In this document: piece after piece, positions 8,161 through 15,123 of the stretch
Position numbering within the stretch: position 1 is the stretch's first letter
Layout: every line of letters starts with the position of its first letter
DNA from: CAYVQZ01 sp964453435
GTDB taxonomy: Bacteria > Abyssobacteria > SURF-5
DNA length: 64,000 bases
Direction of reading: 5' to 3'
NCBI GenBank assembly: GCA_964453435.1
Contig: CAYVQZ010000003.1
Span: 1-64,000, forward strand
Notes under the pieces: generated by a model
Told to the model about the DNA's origin: nothing
Database searches by the model: none
The model's input: the letters and a program-made list of their open reading frames with translations, nothing else
Made by a program: the position numbers and the translations under genes

Positions 8161-8260
8161 TCTCACGATTGCCAGGCGGAGCGGACTGTGAGCATGTCCG
8201 ATACTTCAGTGATGGTCGCTTCGGGGACAATCCCGATTCTAGCCCGCTGATTGCCGACGC
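8161..8260. repeat. dispersed intergenic repeat, copy 1
   Basis: TCACGATTGCC at 8163-8173 and GGACTGTGA at 8183-8191 recur with the same spacing at 44014-44041. The segment ends in a CGGGGACAATCCCGATTCT element that recurs as GGGGACAGTCCCGATTCT at 8790-8807. It lies in the 8050-8371 gap, which holds no gene. Confidence 0.6.
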
Positions 8261-8273
8261 GAGGCGCCGCCGC

Positions 8274-8303
8274 TTGATTGCCGTTGCACTGTTTAGCTAT
8301 AAT
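8274..8303 (+). promoter_or_regulatory. sigma70-type promoter for the second MNT gene
   Basis: TTGATT (8274-8279), an 18-bp spacer and a consensus TATAAT (8298-8303) lie 69 bp before the MNT start at 8372. Confidence 0.5.
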
Positions 8304-8371
8304 GAGCGGGAAAACAGCTGAGGCAATCGGCTGCGCCGGTCGGAAAGAATCCATATTGATGGGATCAGAAA

Positions 8372-8827
8372 ATGGGGAAAAAAGCCGGTATCGACATTCC
8401 ACATGAGGAAATTGCACAGTTCTGCAAGAAATGGAAAATAGCCGAATTTTTTCTTTTTGGCTCCGCACTCAGGGAGGATTTCCGTTCAGACAGCGACGTA
8501 GATGTGCTTGTGACGTTCGCGCCTGACGCCAGGCACGGGCTCTTTGATATGGCGCGCATGAAAAGAGAGCTCGCCGGCATTTTCGGACGTGATGTGGACC
8601 TGTTGACGCGTCCAAGCGTTGAAGCCAGTCCAAACTATATCCGCCGAAAAGCGATTTTGAACTCCGCGGTACTCATCTATGCACAGCGCGGCGTAGCCGC
8701 AACCAAATCTTGCTTGGGGACAGTCCCTATTCTATCCCGCGGATTGCGCGGGATTTCGCTGCGCTCAACGAAGGAAAGCGAGTCGCTCAGGGGACAGTCC
8801 CGATTCTACGGCACTTCGTGCCCGTAA
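8372..8827 (+). CDS. mntA: MNT-domain nucleotidyltransferase antitoxin with a repeat-derived tail
   Basis: Residues 1 to about 107 are a complete small nucleotidyltransferase: FLFGSALREDFRSDSDVDVL gives the GS-x10-D-x-D signature, followed by a DLLTRP strand and a C-terminal helix ending near AVLIYA. Relatives stop about there. From about residue 110 the ORF reads through repeat DNA (8711-8827), adding a tail such as GTVPILSRGLRG that is not protein-like. The antitoxin gene was probably shortened or extended by repeat insertion. The HepT partner is found 124 bp further on. It is unrelated in detail to the MNT gene at 4581-4877, so this is a separate system, not a duplication. Confidence 0.78.
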   Translation: MGKKAGIDIPHEEIAQFCKKWKIAEFFLFGSALREDFRSDSDVDVLVTFAPDARHGLFDMARMKRELAGIFGRDVDLLTRPSVEASPNYIRRKAILNSAVLIYAQRGVAATKSCLGTVPILSRGLRGISLRSTKESESLRGQSRFYGTSCP

Positions 8828-8850
8828 ATCTGGGACAGTCCCCTTCGCCG
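8711..8850. repeat. dispersed intergenic repeat, copy 2, inserted between MNT and HepT
   Basis: It contains GGGGACAGTCCC at 8717-8727 and 8790-8801, a related GGGACAGTCCCC at 8832-8843, and the 28-nt segment 8747-8774. The exact reverse complement of that segment occurs at 9463-9490. The element splits the second MNT/HepT pair. Confidence 0.65.
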
Positions 8851-8950
8851 CAGAACGTATTCTTGCCACTGAAATTGCGAGAGCCACCCGATGGAAATTG
8901 CGACAGGAATTCACGAAATTGACATATAGTAGCACAGAGATAAAGAATAT

Positions 8951-9274
8951 TTGTTGGACATACTTCAGGCTGCAAGATTGGTCCTTTCTTTTGCAGGCGA
9001 CAAAACCAAAGAGGAATTCCTGCAAGACGTTCAGTGTCAGGACGCTGTTATTCGCCGCTTGGAAATCATTGGCGAGGCCGCTCGCCGAATATCGTCTCAA
9101 ACTCGAGAGCAATTGCCGGCCGTGCCGTGGGAAGAGATGGTCGGCATGCGAAACACTCTCATTCATGAGTACGGCGATGTCGATTTCAATGTAGTATGGG
9201 ACACCGCCCAATCTGACCTGCCTCCGTTAATCATCGCATTAGAAAAGGTTGTGCCTCCCGAGAAAGCCACATAG
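8951..9274 (+). CDS. hepT: HepT-like HEPN ribonuclease toxin, N-terminus possibly damaged
   Basis: A 107-residue helical protein with the HEPN motif MRNTLIHEYGDVD, giving R-x4-H-x-Y. This is the hallmark of HepT toxins paired with MNT antitoxins such as the one at 8372. The frame continues upstream as HRDKEYLLDIL, which is the usual HepT opening, but two consecutive in-frame stops (ATA-TAG-TAG) come just before it and no ATG is available. The earliest start is TTG 8951 and lacks a clear ribosome binding site. The gene may therefore be weakly expressed or inactivated. Its distance from the MNT gene reflects the repeat insertion. Confidence 0.75.
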   Translation: MLDILQAARLVLSFAGDKTKEEFLQDVQCQDAVIRRLEIIGEAARRISSQTREQLPAVPWEEMVGMRNTLIHEYGDVDFNVVWDTAQSDLPPLIIALEKVVPPEKAT

Positions 9275-9429
9275 CATGAAGAACAGGGTGAACTGAAATC
9301 AGATTTCCCCCCGCTTCGCGGAGCAAGAACCCTTCTCTGTGCCACTATCTGTGAAAGTGATGAATTTCTGTCGTGATTTTTCACGCCGCGAATTGCATAA
9401 TGTCAAGGGTGACAATGTGATACAGAGCG

Positions 9430-9627
9430 AAAGGGAATGTCCCCGAAGCGGAATCCCCCTGTCCTTCGTTGAGCGCAGCGAAATCCCGCGGACTCGCGGG
9501 ATCATTCCACGGCTCGACCGGGGAATCCAGTTATTCCTTCGCTGAGCGGAGCGAAGTCCCACGCAATCCGTGCGCGGGATAGAATCGGAACTGTGAGCGT
9601 CTCGCATGGTTGCCAATTCTGCCGAAA
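9430..9627. repeat. dispersed intergenic repeat, copy 3
   Basis: The region holds the 28-nt segment 9463-9490, inverted relative to 8747-8774, and a degraded direct copy at about 9535-9570. It also has GAACTGTGAGCG (9588-9599) followed by CATGGTTG and TGCCGAA, matching the order at 44033-44070. It fills most of the gene-free gap 9275-9794, where I see no coding potential. Confidence 0.6.
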
Positions 9628-9794
9628 AGCCGAAGCCCTGAATCAGGGGACATGGATTTGCGGGCCGAAGCTCACGCTCCGCGTGATTTTCGTGTCTTCG
9701 AGTTAGCCCCGATCAATCGAGGAAAAAGATTCACTGTATCCGGAAGTCCTGCGTTTCGCGGGATGGCGGCTCCGCCGGGCTGTGCTTTTGCGGC

Positions 9795-9823
9795 TTGACT
9801 TTTCGGCTTTTTTGATATATACT
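9795..9823 (+). promoter_or_regulatory. sigma70-type promoter at the head of the glycan locus
   Basis: TTGACT (9795-9800), a 17-bp spacer and TATACT (9818-9823) lie just upstream of the regulator gene at 9862. This is among the best promoter matches in the window. Confidence 0.65.
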
Positions 9824-9861
9824 TTGTTCAAAATTAGAAAACGTGGAAACGGCCAGTAAAC

Positions 9862-10458
9862 ATGGACAATAAGTCAATAAAAGAGCTTGAAATCCTTCAC
9901 GAGGTTTCAAAAAATGAACATGTGAACCAGCGATATTTGAGCCAAAAGCTGGGTATGGCGGCCGGACTCGTCAACATGTATATCAGGCGGCTCGCCCGAA
10001 AGGGATACATCAAGGTCTCGGGCATCAATCCGCGAAGGCTCAATTACCTGTTGACTCCGCGCGGGATTGGGGAGAAGACGAGGCTCACGTACGAGTTCGC
10101 GCTCATCTCCTACAAATATTTCAAGAGCGCTACAGACGACATGAAGAAGATACTGCAACGTCTTGAGGATGCCGGGCACACCAACGTTGTCATTTACGGG
10201 ACCGGCGAACTCGCCGAAATGTGCCTGCTGCTCCTTAAGGAATTCGACATCCGCGTCGTCGCCTTGGTCGATGACAATTCCGAGAGCACTCGTTTCCACG
10301 AGTATCCGGTCGTTCCGACCGAAGTGCTGGGAAACCTCAATTTCGACAAGCTGCTTGTGGCGCAGCTTGATGGACATGAAGAGGCGGTGGAGCTTGTGAA
10401 GAAATTCGGCATCGAGGAAGAGAGGGTGTGCCGTCTCTTTCATCCTTCTGCCGGATAG
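9862..10458 (+). CDS. winged-helix regulator fused to a Rossmann-like domain, EPS-locus type
   Basis: Residues 1-75 form a MarR-like winged helix (HVNQRYLSQKLGMAAGLVN, then RRLARKGYIKV as recognition helix and wing). Residues 105-190 form a Rossmann-like domain with a nucleotide-binding glycine loop in NVVIYGTGELAEM and a second strand ALVDDN, like the small-ligand binding part of sugar-modifying and CoA-binding proteins. Regulators of this layout are typical first genes of exopolysaccharide clusters. Here it precedes the Wzm/Wzt exporter, so control of the locus by a nucleotide or sugar-nucleotide signal is a reasonable inference. The 278 bp that follow hold no gene; a degenerate CGGGAATGAC-type repeat lies near 10555-10605. 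Confidence 0.8.
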   Translation: MDNKSIKELEILHEVSKNEHVNQRYLSQKLGMAAGLVNMYIRRLARKGYIKVSGINPRRLNYLLTPRGIGEKTRLTYEFALISYKYFKSATDDMKKILQRLEDAGHTNVVIYGTGELAEMCLLLLKEFDIRVVALVDDNSESTRFHEYPVVPTEVLGNLNFDKLLVAQLDGHEEAVELVKKFGIEEERVCRLFHPSAG

Positions 10459-10736
10459 TCATGCGAGGATTCTGACTTGTTTCTGTGCCGCTCATTAGTT
10501 GGTTTGTTGAATCATTGTCGTGATTTTCGAAGGTTCACACGCATAACTCCTTGTCGTGAAATGGAGTTCCGTTCTCGCAAGAATGACGGAGAGTGGCGGG
10601 AATGACAAGAACAGAGCTTTTATTCGCGCAATTCAGCGGAATTCGCGGCATTCGTGTTTCAAGCGTTTGATTTCCGCTACGTTGGGCCGTGTGAAGCGGG
10701 AGAAAACGGCTTCTTCGCCCGGGAAAACAGAACGAT

Positions 10737-11591
10737 ATGAACGACCAGCCGGGAGTTGATTTCTATTATCCGAATCAGAGGGCCGAGATCGGCTTCCTGA
10801 AGACGTGCCTCATAATGCTGGAAAACGTGGTCAAGAGGCGCGAACTTGTCTGGCAGATGTTCAAGCGCGATTTCTTCGTTGTCTACCGCCGCTCAATCCT
10901 GGGCTATCTGTGGGTGTTCCTCGCGCCGATCCTCGGCATTATCACGTGGGTGTTCATGAACTACACCGGCATTTTGAATCCGGGCGAGATGGATATCCCC
11001 TACCCCGTGTTCGTGCTGCTGGGCAGCCAGATGTGGGGCCTGTTCATGGGGTTCCTGGACTCCGCGTCGCGGTCTCTGACTGTCAGCGGCGCCTTGATGA
11101 AGCAGATACGGTTCGAGCACGAAGTGCTGCTGGTGAAACAGGTTGCAATGGCGCTCGCAAATTTTGTGATGACGCTGGGAATCGTGGTTCTCATTATGCT
11201 GGCGTTCCGGGTTGTCCCGCCCTGGCAGGCCGTGTTCTTTCCCGTTGTCATGCTGCCGCTTCTGTTCCTGGGAGCGGGCGTCGGCCTTATCGTTTCCGTC
11301 TTCTCGGCCGTGTTCCTGGATGCGACGAACATTGTGACGAGGGTGGTTGGGCTTCTCATGTACATCACGCCGGTCATCTACACGACGGACTTCGAGCATC
11401 CCGTGCTGCAAGCGCTCGTGAAATACAATATTCTGAGTTATTTGATTGCGGCGGCGCGCGACATATTGACCACCGGCGCCATTGAGAAATTTCCGCAGTA
11501 CCTCGTTGCCTCCGGCATTACGCTCGCCGTGTTTCTTATCGGACTGCGCTTGTTCTTTGTTTCCGAACCGCTCGTGGCGGAGAAACTATGA
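10737..11591 (+). CDS. wzm: polysaccharide ABC exporter, permease subunit
   Basis: A 284-residue ABC-2 type permease with six predicted membrane spans, the first at about 58-80 (LGYLWVFLAPILGIITWVF) and the last near the C-terminus. The segment YRRSILGYLWVFLAPI is typical of the O-antigen/teichoic acid exporter permeases (Wzm, TagG). It would form the inner-membrane channel for an undecaprenyl-linked glycan. Its stop overlaps the ATPase start by 4 bp (ATGA), the standard Wzm-Wzt arrangement. The presence of this exporter indicates that the glycan is completed in the cytoplasm, not by a Wzy polymerase. Confidence 0.92.
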   Translation: MNDQPGVDFYYPNQRAEIGFLKTCLIMLENVVKRRELVWQMFKRDFFVVYRRSILGYLWVFLAPILGIITWVFMNYTGILNPGEMDIPYPVFVLLGSQMWGLFMGFLDSASRSLTVSGALMKQIRFEHEVLLVKQVAMALANFVMTLGIVVLIMLAFRVVPPWQAVFFPVVMLPLLFLGAGVGLIVSVFSAVFLDATNIVTRVVGLLMYITPVIYTTDFEHPVLQALVKYNILSYLIAAARDILTTGAIEKFPQYLVASGITLAVFLIGLRLFFVSEPLVAEKL

Positions 11592-12874
11592 TGGACAACG
11601 ACACCGTCATCAAGGTTGAGGGCCTGTGCAAGAAGTTCTGCATCAACCAGCGCAAGAGCATGTTTTACGGCGGCGTTGACGTGCTGCGCAACATGGTCGG
11701 CCTTCCCGCGCCGCGCGACACGCTGCGCAACCACGAAATCTGGGCGCTCAAGGACATCAACTTCGAACTCAAGCGCGGCGAGACGCTCGGCATCATCGGG
11801 GCGAACGGCGCGGGCAAATCGACGCTGCTGAGAGTACTCTCGGGCATCTATCCGCCGGACGCCGGAAGAGTCTCGATACGAGGAACAGTCGGCGCGCTCA
11901 TCGCCGCGGGCGCGGGGTTTCACCCCGATATGACCGGCCGCGAGAATATTTATTTGAACGGCGCGATTATCGGCCTGAAAAAGAAGGAGATTGACGCCAA
12001 GCTCGAGGAAATCATCGAGTTCGCGGAACTTGGCGAGTTCATCGACACGCCCGTGAGGTTTTATTCCTCCGGCATGTACGTGCGGCTCGGGTTCTCGATA
12101 GCGGTCAATATTCGGCCAAGGATTCTGATTACGGACGAAGTGTTATCCGTGGGTGACCTGTCGTTCCAGAACAAATGTTTTCGAAAACTGAAGGAATTGC
12201 GCGACTCGGTGGACGCCGTCGTGTTTGTCAGCCACAACTTGGACCATATCCGCAACATTTGCACGGATTTGATTTTCCTCGATTCGGGAAAAATCGAGTA
12301 TCACGGCGACGTGGAGGAGGGAATTATCCGTTATCAAGCCCATGCGCACGATTTAAAGAAAAAATCCGCCGAGGCCGAACTAAAAGGTCAACACATCGGT
12401 TCTTCTTCGTTCGATTCTTCGGATGTGGAACTGGAAGAGATCAAAATCGGCAACCAGCAAGGCGAATTCAACGGGGAGATAGCAACGGGAGACGACCTCG
12501 TTATAAAGGTCGCGTTCAGGGTGCAGGGGGAGGGAGTCAGCCCGCAGTTCACTGTAAGTCTTCTGGATGAAAACAACTCCGTGGTTGTTTGGCAAATCGA
12601 CCAGGACAACAAATCCTGTTTTGACAAGCTGGGATTGGGAAATTATCAATTGACTGTGTCTTATAAGCAGTTGCCATTGGTTCCAGGTGTATATAAACTC
12701 GGCTTGGCGATCCGCGACAGCGAAACGTGTGAAATCCTTAGCAGACATAATAAAGTTCTCCCTTTCCTCGTCCGCGGCGATAAATTCTCTAGAGGCATTA
12801 TTCATTGTGACAGTTTATGGAAACTTAACAAGCACCCTGGTCCGGAGAAATCACGAAATGATAGCATTCGTTAA
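11588..12874 (+). CDS. wzt: polysaccharide ABC exporter, ATPase with C-terminal glycan-binding domain
   Basis: The 428-residue protein has Walker A GANGAGKSTLL (about residue 75), signature YSSGMYVRLGFS and Walker B ILITDEVLSVGD. From about residue 265 a beta-rich domain follows (VSLLDENNSVVVWQ, VPGVYKLGLAIRD) like the Wzt C-terminal domain, which in O8/O9a-type systems recognises the chain-terminating modification on the non-reducing end. The tail implies the exported glycan carries a cap. Methyltransferases and a sulfotransferase-like gene downstream are candidates for making it. The gene overlaps both neighbours. Confidence 0.93.
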   Translation: MMDNDTVIKVEGLCKKFCINQRKSMFYGGVDVLRNMVGLPAPRDTLRNHEIWALKDINFELKRGETLGIIGANGAGKSTLLRVLSGIYPPDAGRVSIRGTVGALIAAGAGFHPDMTGRENIYLNGAIIGLKKKEIDAKLEEIIEFAELGEFIDTPVRFYSSGMYVRLGFSIAVNIRPRILITDEVLSVGDLSFQNKCFRKLKELRDSVDAVVFVSHNLDHIRNICTDLIFLDSGKIEYHGDVEEGIIRYQAHAHDLKKKSAEAELKGQHIGSSSFDSSDVELEEIKIGNQQGEFNGEIATGDDLVIKVAFRVQGEGVSPQFTVSLLDENNSVVVWQIDQDNKSCFDKLGLGNYQLTVSYKQLPLVPGVYKLGLAIRDSETCEILSRHNKVLPFLVRGDKFSRGIIHCDSLWKLNKHPGPEKSRNDSIR

Positions 12875-14183
12875 GTTGGATAATTACTGGGCATCATATC
12901 TGCCCTATTGTTTCTTGCACATGGGGTACCATCTAAAGGAAAATGGTATCCCTTATAAAATATTTCATAACTCCTATGCTTCGAAGTTCGAAGAGGAAAG
13001 AAATCGGTTTTTGGATGAGATCGCAGCTTTGAAGCCGGAGATCGTCGGGCTTTCCGTCATTACAGGCCGACAGGCGAAAGACAGCGCCGAGTTCTCTATT
13101 CTTCTAAAGGAGAGGTTGCCTGAAATCAAGATATTATGGGGCGGTGTCCATCCTACCATCTTACCCGAGCAATGCATGAAGCAGCCTTACATTGATTACG
13201 TGCTTCAAGGGGAAGCAGACTCTACCATATGTACCTTTTATCATGCATTCATGAATAAGAAATCTCTTTCTAGTGTTCCCGGTTGTTGGTGGAAGGAAGA
13301 TGGCTCGATTCTTCATTCTACCTCGCCAATTCCCGTGGAAGACCCCAACAATATCGGGCTTGACTTTTCGGGTTTAGAACGACTGGATGATTATATCTAC
13401 GAAAACGGTTTGTCACTGATCACCTCCCGAGGATGTCCCTTTCAGTGCCAGTTTTGTTTTATTCAATCTCTTCGGATTCGCAAATGGCGACCATTTCCGA
13501 TGGACTTTGTGAAACAGACTACTGACCGCCTTAAATCAACAGGTATATCGAGATTACACATTAACGACGACAATTTCTATGTGGATTTTGACAGGGCCGT
13601 GACGATATTAGAGTATGCCCAACTCCCCTCGTTCTCTGAGATTAGAATCCCGACGTTGTTAAGAGATAACAGGATGAAGACCTTGCATAAATTGAAATGC
13701 AGCAAGTTATTGTCTGGAGGAGAGAGTTGTGATGACGAAGTTTTGAGAAAGATAAAGAAGGGGCACACTTTTGAACAGATGCGGGAGGCGATGTATTTGT
13801 TCAGAAAATATAAAACCATACAACCATCCTGGTCATTTATTCTCGGAATGCCTATCGAGACCTGGGACAACATAGTTACGACGGTAAAAGGAAAGGCGGA
13901 ACTCGAGAGAATAGTGGGCCGCGACATCGGACGTGTTGGGTTGTATATGCCTTATCCCGGCTCGCCCATTTATGAGATAGCGCTTGAGAAGGGTTTTAAG
14001 GAGCCACAGGACCCCATCGGATGGGGCTGCATCGAACGCTACGGGACTGGAGGGGTGAAGCATCCCCCGGAGCATGGATTATTGCCCTGGGTTGATACAG
14101 GGAAGGTTTGGAATTTGCTTAATAGCCAGAGATTTGAGCGAAAGAGAGGCCGCAATATCTTCAAATGGTTACGCAGAGTGTAG
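12858..14183 (+). CDS. B12-binding-domain radical SAM protein
   Basis: The 441-residue protein has an N-terminal cobalamin-binding-like domain (1-150; GLSVITGRQAKDS, ILWGGVHPTILPE) and a radical SAM core with the cluster motif C193-x3-C197-x2-C200 (GCPFQCQFCF). A canonical DxHxxG cobalamin ligand is not obvious. Such enzymes methylate unreactive carbons or rearrange substrates. In a glycan locus a sugar or lipid modification is plausible, but the substrate is unknown. ATG 12858 is chosen because GGAGAAA precedes it; the ORF extends further upstream only inside the Wzt gene. The 17-bp overlap with wzt implies coupled translation. GC content is lower than in the neighbours, suggesting separate acquisition. 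Confidence 0.85.
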   Translation: MIAFVKLDNYWASYLPYCFLHMGYHLKENGIPYKIFHNSYASKFEEERNRFLDEIAALKPEIVGLSVITGRQAKDSAEFSILLKERLPEIKILWGGVHPTILPEQCMKQPYIDYVLQGEADSTICTFYHAFMNKKSLSSVPGCWWKEDGSILHSTSPIPVEDPNNIGLDFSGLERLDDYIYENGLSLITSRGCPFQCQFCFIQSLRIRKWRPFPMDFVKQTTDRLKSTGISRLHINDDNFYVDFDRAVTILEYAQLPSFSEIRIPTLLRDNRMKTLHKLKCSKLLSGGESCDDEVLRKIKKGHTFEQMREAMYLFRKYKTIQPSWSFILGMPIETWDNIVTTVKGKAELERIVGRDIGRVGLYMPYPGSPIYEIALEKGFKEPQDPIGWGCIERYGTGGVKHPPEHGLLPWVDTGKVWNLLNSQRFERKRGRNIFKWLRRV

Positions 14184-14241
14184 GGTGTCAAGCGTCCTTA
14201 CATCGGTAGAGCAGGAAAGTCTGGCGGAGGAAGTCATAAGA

Positions 14242-14901
14242 ATGGCGGCGAGGAAAAATTCTTTGCGGGAGTTGTTTGGGAAATCTCTGTATCGAATGTG
14301 GTGTGTCCTGTCAAAGGAGCTGTATTTCGATAAGTATGACCGCGGCGGCGCGTATCACTGGCGTTCCTATTACGAGACCAAAATTCCTTTTTACGTAAAC
14401 AAGGTTCAACTCGTTAAGGAGCTCGTTCCACCTGGCAGCGAAGTGCTGGACCTCGGTTGCGGCGACGGTCTTATCGCGCATGTGCTCGCCGAAGAACGCC
14501 AGTGTCGCGTTACGGGCGTTGATTCCCATCCACTCGCAATCGCTTTCGCACGGGAGAAAAATCGTAACCAGAATGTGTTTCAGGTTAAGTCAGTTTATAC
14601 TTTGCGATTCACGTCTCAGTTCGATGTCGCGCTGGCGGTGGAAATCTTCGAGCATATTCGGAAACCCGAGGTCATGCTGCAGAAGGTTAAAAGGGCGCTG
14701 AAGCGCGACGGTTCCTTCATCGTCACGACTCCGCTCTCCGACGGTGGCGCCAAGGCGTTATCGAGGCATCATGTGAAGGAATACAGCAAAGAAGAGTTTC
14801 ATGCCATTATCGAAAAGTATTTTGAGGTCATCGACACCGAATTTATCGATTATCCGGAGAGGAAGACCAATTGTTACATCGCTCGGTGCCTGAAGCGGTA
14901 G
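14242..14901 (+). CDS. class I SAM-dependent methyltransferase
   Basis: The 219-residue protein has motif I VLDLGCGDGLIA, an acidic strand end VTGVDSHP, motif IV-like FDVALAVEIFEHI and a final ITTPLSDGG-type segment (written VTTPLSDGG). This is the common UbiG/type-11 fold. ATG 14242 follows GGCGGAGG. A longer form from GTG 14186 cannot be excluded. In this context it may methylate a sugar of the glycan or act as a chain-capping enzyme read by the Wzt tail. The 222 bp after it hold no convincing gene. Confidence 0.85.
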   Translation: MAARKNSLRELFGKSLYRMWCVLSKELYFDKYDRGGAYHWRSYYETKIPFYVNKVQLVKELVPPGSEVLDLGCGDGLIAHVLAEERQCRVTGVDSHPLAIAFAREKNRNQNVFQVKSVYTLRFTSQFDVALAVEIFEHIRKPEVMLQKVKRALKRDGSFIVTTPLSDGGAKALSRHHVKEYSKEEFHAIIEKYFEVIDTEFIDYPERKTNCYIARCLKR

Positions 14902-15123
14902 GTGTCGAGAGCCTTGGTTTCAGTTCTGTGCCCGGGCATAAGCGTTTGTGGAACAATGAAAGACGTTGCAGCCAAAACCCGGCGCGCTCTCGCCTTGGGG
15001 GAGTTTTACCTGCAGGCGGTGGGTGAGCTTGCTCACCGGACTCTCCCGCGCGCTGGTCAACAGGAGCACGACAATGGTGGAGAGGGTCGTAAGAAGAAGC
15101 TCCGGATTTTACCATAATTATGT

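Noticed and set aside
8710..8922. plus-strand ORF across the repeat
   Set aside because: Reads repeat sequence only.
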